In this document: positions 1 through 6,106 of the stretch, piece after piece | Numbering within the stretch: the first letter of the stretch is position 1 | Layout: each line of letters starts with the position of its first letter | Source of the DNA: Oscillospiraceae bacterium | Lineage (GTDB): Bacteria > Bacillota_A > Clostridia > Oscillospirales > Oscillospiraceae | Reading direction: 5' to 3' | Assembly: GCA_015068175.1 (NCBI GenBank) | Contig: SVLA01000060.1 | Location: forward strand, 1-11,627 | DNA: 11,627 bases | The notes under the pieces: generated by a model | Databases searched by the model: none | Seen by the model: only the letters and a program-made list of their open reading frames with translations | Told to the model about the DNA's origin: nothing | Translations under genes and position numbers: made by a program

Positions 1-825
1 CAGTTCCCGGATCCGGCCGGAATCCACCAGGTCATTCAGGTCCGCCACAGTTTGGCAGTCCATCAGGTAACCCCATTTCTCCCCTTCGGAGAACATACTG
101 AAGAAATGGGGGCTTTCCTTATAGTCCGCCACCTGGTCGGGATCCTGGACATCGGGATAGATGAACACAAAGCCGCCGTCCTTCTGCTGGATGTCCCATA
201 CATTGAAATATCCGGTGGAGGGCAGAAGTTCACCATAGTAATAATCGCCGAAGTCTTCATAGATGTACTCGTCAAAATAGGGTTCCCGGCGCCATTTCAG
301 CAGACGGGCCTTATCATCCTTGCCCTGGGCCTCATAGCGGCGGATGGCTTCCTCCGTGGTCAGGCGGGTGCGGACCAGGGGGATATCCATTTCCACCAGC
401 TTTTTGATCTCAGCCTTCAATGCGCGGACGGAGAACTCAGGGCACTTGTACACGGCAACGTAAAGGCCGGCGCCGACGGTGCAATTCATCTTCGCCACCG
501 CATGGGGCCACAGCCGCTGGATGGCCAGGAACATGACGAACTGGGCCGTACGGGCATAGACCTCCTTGCCGGCGCTGTCCGTGTAACGGAGCAGATGGAC
601 CCGGCCGCCGGAAGCGGCCATGGCCCGGCGGATGGAAGGCCGCTCCGGGTCTGCATCCTTTTCCCGGACGGGGATGTAATTCAGGTTGAAGACCTCGCCG
701 GCAATCTTGGCCGCCAGAGGCCGGTCCGAAAGCCGTACAGTATCCAGTCCCAGGCTGCGGACCAATTCCAGCAAAGACTGCCCCGGGCGGGGTTCCACGG
801 GACGGCCGTCAATGATCAAAGTCAT
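1..825 (-). CDS. Nucleoside (uridine-type) kinase with TGS domain, N-terminal half
   Basis: The frame is open from an ATG at 825 to the window edge, giving 275 codons with no stop, so the 3' half is missing. Residues about 1-60 look like a TGS domain (MTLIIDGRPVEPRPGQSLLE). The following region resembles the second additional domain of threonyl-tRNA synthetase, with a VGAGLYVAV stretch. Residues about 190-275 carry motifs I recognise from Firmicutes nucleoside kinases: FGDYYYGELLPSTGYF, then WGYLMDC and LNDLVDSGRIREL. In that family a P-loop uridine kinase/phosphoribulokinase domain follows, but it would lie beyond position 1 and cannot be seen here. The predicted role is cytosolic nucleoside phosphorylation (salvage). 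The start overlaps the stop of the upstream membrane protein gene in an ATGA, with AAGGAGGAAAAAAG just before it, so translation is probably coupled. Both genes sit behind a purine riboswitch, which fits a purine or nucleoside role. The family call is fairly firm; the substrate is not known. Confidence 0.85.
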   Translation of the reverse strand, partial: MTLIIDGRPVEPRPGQSLLELVRSLGLDTVRLSDRPLAAKIAGEVFNLNYIPVREKDADPERPSIRRAMAASGGRVHLLRYTDSAGKEVYARTAQFVMFLAIQRLWPHAVAKMNCTVGAGLYVAVYKCPEFSVRALKAEIKKLVEMDIPLVRTRLTTEEAIRRYEAQGKDDKARLLKWRREPYFDEYIYEDFGDYYYGELLPSTGYFNVWDIQQKDGGFVFIYPDVQDPDQVADYKESPHFFSMFSEGEKWGYLMDCQTVADLNDLVDSGRIREL

Positions 826-1055
826 CTTTTTTCCTCCTTATTGTTTCTCAGACGGATCAACTGAATAGCGTTGATGACCGTCAGGCACAGATTCAGCACA
901 AACACCGGCATCGCGCCGGTCATCACCGCATAAAAGCCGCTGAGTACCGCGCCGCATATATTCAATATACGCAGCTTTTTGACCGATGTCATCATCATGG
1001 AAAGCAGCACCAGCGCTGTTCCCACATAACCGATTATTTCATATACGACCTCCAA
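822..1055 (-). CDS. Small three-helix membrane protein, YgjV-like
   Basis: This is a 77-residue, very hydrophobic protein with three likely membrane helices at about residues 4-22, 30-47 and 50-67, and a charged tail (RLRNNKEEKR). The pattern IGYVGTALVLLSMMMTSVKKLR, then LNICG, then FVLNLCLTVINAIQL resembles short YgjV-family proteins of Firmicutes, which share a three-helix layout with SemiSWEET-type half transporters. The start is TTG at 1055. An AAAAGGAGG ribosome binding site lies 8 bases upstream, and the nearest ATG is out of frame. The stop overlaps the start of the nucleoside kinase gene (ATGA). It is the first gene behind the purine riboswitch, so transport or efflux of a purine-related compound is a reasonable guess, but nothing in the protein itself proves it. 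Confidence 0.75.
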   Translation of the reverse strand: MEVVYEIIGYVGTALVLLSMMMTSVKKLRILNICGAVLSGFYAVMTGAMPVFVLNLCLTVINAIQLIRLRNNKEEKR

Positions 1056-1098
1056 TATACAAGCCTCCTTTTGTGAGCAGATTCCGGAAGCCAGGCAT

Positions 1099-1145
1099 AA
1101 AAAAACAGGTTGGCTACCCAGTCCGGCAGGATCCGGTAGTCAACC
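1099..1145 (-). terminator. Riboswitch-controlled intrinsic terminator
   Basis: On the minus strand GGTTGACTACC (1145-1135) pairs with GGTAGCCAACC (1118-1108) in 10 of 11 positions (one A-C mismatch). A seven-T run follows one C/A step later (TGTTTTTTT, T-run 1105-1099). The left arm is made of the 3' strand of P3, the J3/1 junction and the 3' strand of P1 of the aptamer. Folded aptamer and terminator therefore exclude each other with no separate antiterminator, as in the B. subtilis pbuE adenine switch. The predicted logic is that ligand prevents termination and turns the downstream genes on. Confidence 0.85.
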
Positions 1146-1193
1146 ATTTACGGTGGTTCGTAGAGACACTTGCCCATATTGCAAGTATATACC
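1135..1193 (-). ncRNA. Purine riboswitch aptamer, guanine class (C74)
   Basis: On the minus strand all elements of the purine aptamer are present. P2 is ACTTGC/GCAAGT with loop AATATGG. Junction J2/3 is TCTCTAC, matching UNUCUAC. P3 is AACCA/TGGTT with loop CCGTAAA. Junction J3/1 is GACTA, and P1 is GGTA/TACC. The specificity base equivalent to xpt position 74 is C (plus-strand position 1139), which in this family pairs with guanine or hypoxanthine rather than adenine. U47 and U51 equivalents are kept, so there is no obvious sign of a 2'-deoxyguanosine variant. P1 is only about 4 bp. The aptamer lies between a sigma-A promoter and the YgjV-like/nucleoside kinase gene pair, and its 3' strands overlap a terminator. 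Confidence 0.93.
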
Positions 1194-1208
1194 TTCTAAA
1201 TTGTTAGA

Positions 1209-1237
1209 ATTATAGCATAAGTTCACAAAAAACGCAA
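1209..1237 (-). promoter_or_regulatory. Sigma-A promoter of the riboswitch operon
   Basis: The minus strand reads TTGCGT (1237-1232), a 17-base spacer, and TATAAT (1214-1209). A TG one base before the -10 (TGCTATAAT) makes it an extended -10 element. Transcription would begin near 1202, about 9 bases upstream of the aptamer P1 stem, which is the usual layout for a riboswitch leader. Confidence 0.85.
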
Positions 1238-1268
1238 GGATTATTTTCAAAAATTGTGAATTGTTTTT

Positions 1269-1300
1269 GAAACAAAACTACCCGGGGCAAAAGCCCCGGG
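1269..1300 (-). terminator. Intrinsic terminator after the regulator/83-aa gene pair
   Basis: The stem is CCCGGGGC, the loop TTTT, and the other arm GCCCCGGG (1300-1281): 8 perfect GC-rich base pairs. TAGTTTTGTTT follows on the minus strand. It sits just past the stop of the 83-residue gene and before the riboswitch promoter, so it separates the two transcription units. Confidence 0.85.
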
Positions 1301-1305
1301 ACCGT

Positions 1306-1557
1306 CTACATAATGACTTGAATGCTGTTGCCGTCCCCATCACAGATGTGGACCAGCTCCCAGGCGCCGTGTCGGTCTTTGATCCTGCGGATCTCACGGC
1401 ACAGCGCATCCACCGCCGCCGGCGGCAGGTCCGGCACATTGACGGAATATTTCCGCCCGATCCTCAACCCCAGTTTCCAAAAACTTCTGCTGAACAGAAG
1501 CCGGGTGGGCAATACGAGGTCGATGTGAGCAGTATCGGCGCGAAGGCGGATCTTCAT
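1306..1557 (-). CDS. Small protein resembling a stand-alone SHOCT/DUF2089-C-like domain
   Basis: This is an 83-residue soluble protein starting MKIRLRADTAHIDLVLP and ending WELVHICDGDGNSIQVIM. Its order of elements matches the C-terminal domain of the upstream regulator: a short beta strand, a xxLP turn, a hydrophobic helix ending in GL.IG or GLDM, a second helix, and a final strand pair. Compare LRVRILSGDGDKIRVNLP and GKLVEIESADGDVVEVEVE in the regulator. I therefore read it as a diverged tandem copy of that domain. Its ATG overlaps the stop of the regulator gene (ATGA), so the two are probably translated together and may interact. No catalytic motif is visible, and no function can be assigned from the sequence. 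Confidence 0.7.
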   Translation of the reverse strand: MKIRLRADTAHIDLVLPTRLLFSRSFWKLGLRIGRKYSVNVPDLPPAAVDALCREIRRIKDRHGAWELVHICDGDGNSIQVIM

Positions 1558-2054
1558 TCCACCTCAACCTCCACCACATCTCCGTCAGCGGACTCGATCT
1601 CCACCAATTTACCCACCAGGCCCTGCTCCACCAGTTCCACGATCTTCCGCAGATCGATACCCTTGAGCAACTCGGCCTTGTCCCCCGCCACGCCCGGCGC
1701 CATATCCAAGCCGATCTCCATGCATACCTTCACCAGCGGCATGGGCAAATTCACCCGGATCTTGTCCCCATCCCCGCTGAGGATCCGGACCCTCAGGGTC
1801 AGTTCCTCCAACGGCTTTCGTTGGTTTTGGGGCAGCATTTTCACCTGATCCGAATGGCCGGTGAGCAGTTCATCCACACTGACCTCCAGGTTCCCGGCCA
1901 GGGCGGGCAGGAGACTGATGTCCGGGCAGGATTGATCATTTTCCCATTTGCTGACAGCCTGGGGGGAAACACCCAGCTTTTCCGCCAGCGCTTCCTGGCT
2001 CAGGCGCTTTTCTTTGCGAAGTCTTGCAATGCGGTTACCGATGGTTTCATTCAT
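1554..2054 (-). CDS. Xre-family regulator with C-terminal SHOCT/DUF2089-C-like domain
   Basis: This protein has 166 residues. Residues 4-64 form a clear Cro/C1-type helix-turn-helix (IGNRIARLRKEKRLSQEALA, then KLGVSPQAVSKWEND, then PDISLLPALA). A linker spans about 65-84. Residues 85-166 form a beta-helix-beta domain (LRVRILSGDGDKIRVNLP ... IDLRKIVELVEQGLVGKLVE) of the type found at the C-terminus of DUF2089 proteins and in SHOCT-like proteins. The ATG at 2054 is chosen because GAAAGGAGAA lies at the right distance; a longer in-frame extension upstream lacks this support. It overlaps the 83-residue gene. A DNA-binding transcription regulator is likely; its target is unknown, although autoregulation is common for this class. 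I could not find a convincing sigma-A promoter in the 118 bases between it and metA. Confidence 0.88.
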   Translation of the reverse strand: MNETIGNRIARLRKEKRLSQEALAEKLGVSPQAVSKWENDQSCPDISLLPALAGNLEVSVDELLTGHSDQVKMLPQNQRKPLEELTLRVRILSGDGDKIRVNLPMPLVKVCMEIGLDMAPGVAGDKAELLKGIDLRKIVELVEQGLVGKLVEIESADGDVVEVEVE

Positions 2055-2172
2055 GGTTCTTTCTCCTTTCATCTCACGCATCATGCCGCGTGTGCCTTTA
2101 TTGTAGGGTCCAAAAGAGTCAAAAACCATAAAGCATCCGTTGAAGTTCATCAACCATATGTGGTGGAATTCC

Positions 2173-3108
2173 TCAACCGTCGGTTGTTTCCTCGCCGATC
2201 TCCATGATGTCATAGGGAGTGGTCTGGTAAACAAAGTAATTGAGCCAGTTGGAATACAGCAGATTGCCGTGGCTGCGCCAGCGGACCACCGGCTCCCGGG
2301 TATCATCGTCGTTGGGGAAATAATTCCTGGGTACGGAAATGGGCAAGCCCAGATTCTTATCCCGCAGATATTCGTTCTTCAGGGTGTCCGGGTCATATTC
2401 CGGATGGCCGGTGATGAAGATGTGCTTGCCGGCCTTGGTCTTGACGGCATAGACCCCTGCTTCCTCCGAAGATGCGATGATCTCCAGTTCGGGGACCTTT
2501 TCAATGTCCTCCCGCAGAACCGTGGTATGACGGGAATGGGGGGCATAGAAAATATCGTCGAATCCCCGGAGCAGTATGGCCCGCTTATAGTCTTTGGTAT
2601 GGGGATAAACGCCGAAGAGCTTCTCAGGCAGAGGATGCTTGCGGATGCCGTAGTGATAGTATAGCCCCGCCTGGGCGGCCCAGCAGATATGGAATGTGGA
2701 ATGGACATTCTTCTTGCTCCACTCCATGATCCGGCACAGCTCGCCCCAGTAATCCACATCTTCAAATTCCAGATGCTCCACCGGGGCGCCGGTGATCACC
2801 AGGCCGTCGAACTTCCGGTGGCAGATCTCATCAAACGTCTTATAGAATGACAGAATATGGTCCTGGGATGTATTCTTGCTTTCATGGGACTTCATCTGCA
2901 CCAGGGTCAGATTCACCTGCAGGGGCGTGTTGCCCAGCATCCGGCTGAGCTGGGTCTCCGTGGCGATCTTGGTGGGCATCAGGTTCACCAGGGCAATCTC
3001 CAGAGGGCGGATGTCCTGGGTCATGGCCCGGTCCTGGGGCATGACGAAAATATTCTCCTGCAGCAGTGTTTCGGCGGCCGGCAGGTCGTTGGGAATACGA
3101 ATCGGCAA
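2173..3108 (-). CDS. metA: Homoserine O-acetyltransferase (MetA family)
   Basis: The 311-residue, full-length protein catalyses acyl transfer from acyl-CoA to homoserine, the first committed step of methionine synthesis, in the cytosol. The catalytic cysteine is Cys142 ([17 protein letters not shown]), and the His235 and Glu237 partners lie in GHPEYD, at the same numbers as in E. coli MetA. Position 111 is Glu ([10 protein letters not shown]); published work on this family links Glu111 to acetyl-CoA use and Gly111 to succinyl-CoA use, so acetyl-CoA is predicted. The start is TTG at 3108, giving the usual family N-terminus [16 protein letters not shown] lies about 12 bases upstream. It follows spoIID by 34 bases with no promoter, SAM riboswitch or T-box visible in the gap, so it is probably read from the spoIID side. 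Confidence 0.96.
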   Translation of the reverse strand: MPIRIPNDLPAAETLLQENIFVMPQDRAMTQDIRPLEIALVNLMPTKIATETQLSRMLGNTPLQVNLTLVQMKSHESKNTSQDHILSFYKTFDEICHRKFDGLVITGAPVEHLEFEDVDYWGELCRIMEWSKKNVHSTFHICWAAQAGLYYHYGIRKHPLPEKLFGVYPHTKDYKRAILLRGFDDIFYAPHSRHTTVLREDIEKVPELEIIASSEEAGVYAVKTKAGKHIFITGHPEYDPDTLKNEYLRDKNLGLPISVPRNYFPNDDDTREPVVRWRSHGNLLYSNWLNYFVYQTTPYDIMEIGEETTDG

Positions 3109-3142
3109 AAGAGGTCACTCCTCCGTGGATTTTTGCCTCATT

Positions 3143-4132
3143 TTACCCTATTTCTCCCATTTTGTCAATCGCTGTCCCCTGATAGTAGTGGGCCAGGATC
3201 TGCGCATAGGTACTGCCGGCCAGGGCCATGGCATTGGCGCCGTATTGGCTCATGCCCACCCGATGGCCGTATCCTTTGGTCACCACGGTGATCCCCCATT
3301 CGTCCGGGATCATGGTAAAAGCCGTGGAACGAAGGCCCAGGTTTTTCCGCAGTTCCTTGCCGGTGTAAGTAATGCCGCCGATGATGATGGTATCCACCCC
3401 GCCGCCGTCGGTATAGGTCACCGCCCCGATCCATTGTTCCGGGGCGCCCACCAGTTCCCGGTCCAAGAGATCGGCAAAAAGCTCTGTTTCAAAATAAACG
3501 CTGTGTTCATAGGCGGAAGTCCCCTCTTCCCCGGGGCTGTCCACCGCCTGCAGATAAGGGATCTCCGATCCCCAGACCGCCGCCGCGTCCTCGGTGCGGC
3601 CGCCGGAACCGGCAAAATAGGTGGTGTCTGCCAGTTCGCCCTTGTACGTCAGCACCAATCCGGCGGTGGCCGCCACCGCTTGGGCGATCTTCTCCCGTTC
3701 TTTCACATTGCCCCGTTTTTCCAGGTATTCCTCATCGGTCAGGTAGGCCTGGCAGCAACTGGAACGGGTACAGACCGCCCCTTCCTCATGCTTGCGGCCG
3801 ATGCGCATATGCCGCAGGGCGTAGGTCCGGGCGGCAATGGCCTGGGCCATCAATGCTTCCTCTTCAAAATAGGCCGGCATCTCCGCCAGCACCACACCGC
3901 GGATGTATTCTTCCAGCGCCATTTCCACCACCCCGGCATCCGTAACCACCGGGATGCGGAACGGTTCAGGCGGCGCTGTCTCCGCCGGTACGGTTTCCGT
4001 CGGCAGCGGTACGGTCTCCTGCAATGCCGGCGGATCCGACGCCGATGGGCGGCTCATGACCCCCGCCGCCAACTGCGGCACCAGGATCCCCAAGGCCACC
4101 ACCGCCAGGATCCGCAGCCATTCTCTGTCCAT
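3143..4132 (-). CDS. spoIID: Stage II sporulation protein D (SpoIID), peptidoglycan lytic transglycosylase
   Basis: This protein has 329 residues. SpoIID acts with SpoIIM/SpoIIP in the mother cell membrane during engulfment, cutting denuded glycan strands by lytic transglycosylation. A membrane anchor is seen at about residues 7-25 (LRILAVVALGILVPQLAAGV), followed by a Pro/Thr-rich linker (about 33-58). The SpoIID domain starts near 68, with EEYIRGVVLAEMP containing the likely catalytic Glu84, then ALMAQAIAARTYAL. The CTRSSCCQAY segment (Cys121, Cys126, Cys127) matches the metal-binding cysteine region of clostridial SpoIID. The C-terminus has the typical GYGHRVGMSQYGANAMA. The ATG at 4132 is preferred because GGGAGGG precedes it by a proper distance; an upstream in-frame extension of 13 residues has no such support. 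No clear sigma-E promoter was found upstream. spoIIP and spoIIM are not in the window. Confidence 0.94.
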   Translation of the reverse strand: MDREWLRILAVVALGILVPQLAAGVMSRPSASDPPALQETVPLPTETVPAETAPPEPFRIPVVTDAGVVEMALEEYIRGVVLAEMPAYFEEEALMAQAIAARTYALRHMRIGRKHEEGAVCTRSSCCQAYLTDEEYLEKRGNVKEREKIAQAVAATAGLVLTYKGELADTTYFAGSGGRTEDAAAVWGSEIPYLQAVDSPGEEGTSAYEHSVYFETELFADLLDRELVGAPEQWIGAVTYTDGGGVDTIIIGGITYTGKELRKNLGLRSTAFTMIPDEWGITVVTKGYGHRVGMSQYGANAMALAGSTYAQILAHYYQGTAIDKMGEIG

Positions 4133-4222
4133 AAAAATCCCTCCCTGGGTCAGTTTACCAGTTCCGGCCAAAAAAATCGGTCGAAGGCCGTTGGGAATGG
4201 GCTGCCATTTTTATCCCCATTC

Positions 4223-4251
4223 TTGACATTGGCTCCCCGGGCGGGTATAAT
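4223..4251 (+). promoter_or_regulatory. Consensus sigma-A promoter of the LRR protein gene
   Basis: TTGACA (4223-4228), a 17-base spacer, and TATAAT (4246-4251) match the consensus at all 12 positions. The start of transcription would be near 4258, leaving a leader of only about 20 bases. It lies in the 145-base gap between the divergent spoIID and LRR genes. Confidence 0.92.
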
Positions 4252-4277
4252 TTTGTCAGAACACCTCGAAAGGTTGA

Positions 4278-5999
4278 ATGTCCATGAACAAACCGCTGAA
4301 GCGCCTGCTGCCGCTGCTGCTGATCCTGGTGATCATTGCCAGCGTCGTATGGTACTTATTTATTTACGACCGGGCCTTTACCCAGGATTTCCTTCTGCAG
4401 CAGGCCCGCTATTTTGATAACCGGGGCGATCATACCACCGCCGCCTGGATCTACGACCTGACTTACCGCTATTCCGGCGGTGACGAAGCCGTGGCCATCG
4501 AGCTGTCCCAGCTTTTTAAGGAATACGGAAATTATACGAAGGCCGAAGCCACCCTGGCCAACGCCATTGCCGACGGTGGTACCGCGGAGCTGTACATTGC
4601 CCTGTGCAAGACCTACATCGAGCAGGACAAGCTGCTGGATGCGGTGACCATGCTGGATAACATCACCGATCCGGCGGTGCGGCAGCAGATCGATGCATTA
4701 CGGCCGGCCAAACCCACAGCGACACCGGCGCCGGACTACTACAGCCAGTATATCAATGTGGCATTTGATACGCCGGAAGGCACTCTGTATCTGACCACCG
4801 ACGGCAGTTATCCCACGGTTGCCAACCCCTTCACCGGCGAGCTGACCCTGGAAGCCGGTGAGACCGTGATCTTCGCCCTGACCATGAACGATCTGGGCCT
4901 GGTCAGTCCCCTGGGTGTGTACGGTTACACCGTCAGCGGCGTCATTGAAACCGTCACATTGTCCGATCCCCAGATGGATGCGGCCGTACGGAAGGCCCTG
5001 GGGGCGGAAGCCGATACCCAACTATTCAGCAACGATCTGTGGAGTGTCCTGACCCTGGAGCTGCCCGAAGGGGCCGCCAGCTACAAGGAGCTTTCCCGTC
5101 TGCCTTATCTGCAGAGCCTGACCATCACCGGCAGCCAGACCGCCTCCCTGGAGGGTCTGGGCAGTCTGTCCAACCTGACGGAATTGGTGATCCGGGACAG
5201 TTATCTGAAAACCGCCGATCTGGAGCTGATCGCTTCTTTGCCCAATCTGAAGAAGCTGACCCTTTCCAACTGCGGTCTGTCCGGCATTCAGGCCCTGGCC
5301 GGTGCCAAGGGATTGACCTATCTGGACCTGAGCGACAACTCCGTAGGCGATTTCACCGCCTTGGCCTCCATGACCGCCCTCCAGCATCTGGACCTGAGCC
5401 ACAATGCCCTGACGGATCTGAGCGCCATCACTTCCCTGCCCACCCTCCAATGGCTGGATGTTTCCTACAATTCCCTGACCACCATCGAGGCTGTGGCCGC
5501 CTGCAGCGGCTTGACCTACCTGGATCTGAGCTACAACACCGTACCGGTCCTGACCGGCGTGGAAAATCTGCGGAACCTCTCAGTGCTGAAGGCCGCGTCC
5601 AACGGCCTGTCGGACATTTCCCCCGTCAGCGGCCTGACGAAGCTGACGGAGCTGGATGTTTCCGACAATCTGCTGACGGATATCACCTGCCTCTCTCCCC
5701 TGAATGCCCTGGAGCATCTGCTGTTCCCCCGCAATCAGGTAACGGCTCTGCCGGCCTGGAGCAAGGAAAGCCGGCTGGTCACTCTGGACGCCACCGGCAA
5801 CCTGCTGACCAACGTGGATGTACTGAGCGGATTTGAGCAACTGAACTACGTCCTTGCGGACTACAACCAGATCACCAACATCGATTCCCTCCGATTCTGC
5901 CGCAATCTGGTGAAGGTCAGCGTATTTGAGAATCCCATAACAGATGTATCAAAGGTGACCGATGTAGGCATCATCGTCATTCACAACCCCCTGAACTGA
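4278..5999 (+). CDS. Membrane-anchored TPR-like / chitobiase-like / leucine-rich-repeat surface protein
   Basis: This protein has 573 residues (571 if the second ATG at 4284 is used; AAAGG lies 4 bases before the first ATG and 10 before the second). Residues 10-31 form an uncleaved signal anchor (LLPLLLILVIIASVVWYLFI). Residues about 35-135 are helical and TPR-like (DHTTAAWIYDLTYRYSG, YTKAEATLANAIADGG, KLLDAVTMLDNI). A PTATPAP linker leads to a chitobiase C-terminal-like beta domain at about 160-225 (EGTLYLTTDGSYPTVANPFT). An internalin-type cap (MDAAVRKALG) and about 13 leucine-rich repeats, mostly 22 residues long (LTYLDLSDNSVGDFTALASM), fill the rest. There is no LPXTG signal, so the protein should be held by its N-terminal helix with the repeats outside. 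The LRR type resembles SDS22/internalin arms used for protein binding. The partner is unknown. A consensus promoter predicts strong, constitutive expression. It appears to be a single-gene unit. Confidence 0.9.
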   Translation: MSMNKPLKRLLPLLLILVIIASVVWYLFIYDRAFTQDFLLQQARYFDNRGDHTTAAWIYDLTYRYSGGDEAVAIELSQLFKEYGNYTKAEATLANAIADGGTAELYIALCKTYIEQDKLLDAVTMLDNITDPAVRQQIDALRPAKPTATPAPDYYSQYINVAFDTPEGTLYLTTDGSYPTVANPFTGELTLEAGETVIFALTMNDLGLVSPLGVYGYTVSGVIETVTLSDPQMDAAVRKALGAEADTQLFSNDLWSVLTLELPEGAASYKELSRLPYLQSLTITGSQTASLEGLGSLSNLTELVIRDSYLKTADLELIASLPNLKKLTLSNCGLSGIQALAGAKGLTYLDLSDNSVGDFTALASMTALQHLDLSHNALTDLSAITSLPTLQWLDVSYNSLTTIEAVAACSGLTYLDLSYNTVPVLTGVENLRNLSVLKAASNGLSDISPVSGLTKLTELDVSDNLLTDITCLSPLNALEHLLFPRNQVTALPAWSKESRLVTLDATGNLLTNVDVLSGFEQLNYVLADYNQITNIDSLRFCRNLVKVSVFENPITDVSKVTDVGIIVIHNPLN

Positions 6000-6004
6000 G
6001 TATG

Positions 6005-6031
6005 ACCCCTCCGACAAATTGCCGGAGGGGT
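6005..6031 (+). terminator. GC-rich hairpin after the LRR gene
   Basis: ACCCCTCCG (6005-6013) pairs with CGGAGGGGT (6023-6031), a 9-bp stem with a 9-base loop, starting 6 bases past the stop codon. Its position suggests an end-of-gene terminator, but it is followed by AAAAAA instead of a T-run, so it is not a canonical intrinsic terminator on the plus strand. It could instead stabilise the mRNA 3' end. Confidence 0.5.
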
Positions 6032-6041
6032 AAAAAACAGC

Positions 6042-6070
6042 TTGACATACCTAGATTATCTATGTATAAT
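6042..6070 (+). promoter_or_regulatory. Sigma-A promoter of the padR operon
   Basis: TTGACA (6042-6047), a 17-base spacer, and TATAAT (6065-6070) match the consensus at all 12 positions. Left arm 6048-6062 of an inverted repeat fills most of the spacer, and the right arm starts 5 bases after the -10, so a bound repressor would block the polymerase. A strong promoter held off by its own repressor is typical of padR genes. Confidence 0.92.
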
Positions 6071-6090
6071 AACCCTAGATAATCTAGGTA
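6048..6090 (+). promoter_or_regulatory. Perfect 15-bp inverted repeat, probable PadR operator
   Basis: TACCTAGATTATCTA (6048-6062) and TAGATAATCTAGGTA (6076-6090) are exact reverse complements, separated by 13 bases that include the -10 box. Each arm also contains its own 11-bp dyad, TAGATTATCTA (6052-6062) and TAGATAATCTA (6076-6086), whose centres are 24 bp apart. This suggests two dimer sites bound on the same or nearly the same face of the helix. The regulator encoded directly downstream (PadR) is the obvious binder; that assignment is inference from position. Confidence 0.85.
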
Positions 6091-6106
6091 TAGGAGGTAC
6101 CCGAAA

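Noticed and set aside
52..864. Plus-strand open frame opposite the nucleoside kinase
   Set aside because: The minus-strand frame matches a known family over its whole visible length; the plus frame has no motif or start signal.
2075..2130. Possible promoter or operator upstream of the Xre regulator (TTGACT and TACAAT; CACGC/GCGTG inverted repeat)
   Set aside because: The two boxes are only 11 bases apart, which does not fit sigma-A, and the inverted repeat has arms of only 5 bases. There is not enough to call a site.
2174..2186. CAACC/GGTTG hairpin at the end of metA
   Set aside because: It is a 5-bp stem with a 3-base loop overlapping the stop codon and not followed by a T-run, so it is unlikely to be a terminator.
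4133..4277. Sigma-E promoter for spoIID
   Set aside because: It was expected from the biology, but I could not find a convincing sigma-E -35/-10 pair on the minus strand of the divergent gap.
2876..4417. Long plus-strand open frame (513 codons) opposite metA and spoIID
   Set aside because: It lies antisense to two clearly recognised genes, its translation is rich in Gly, His, Arg and Pro without any motif, and it has no supporting ribosome binding site. It is a GC-driven shadow.
5022..5450. Minus-strand Gln/Gly-rich open frame inside the LRR gene
   Set aside because: Its repetitive composition is simply the reverse complement of the leucine-rich repeats; it has no ribosome binding site.
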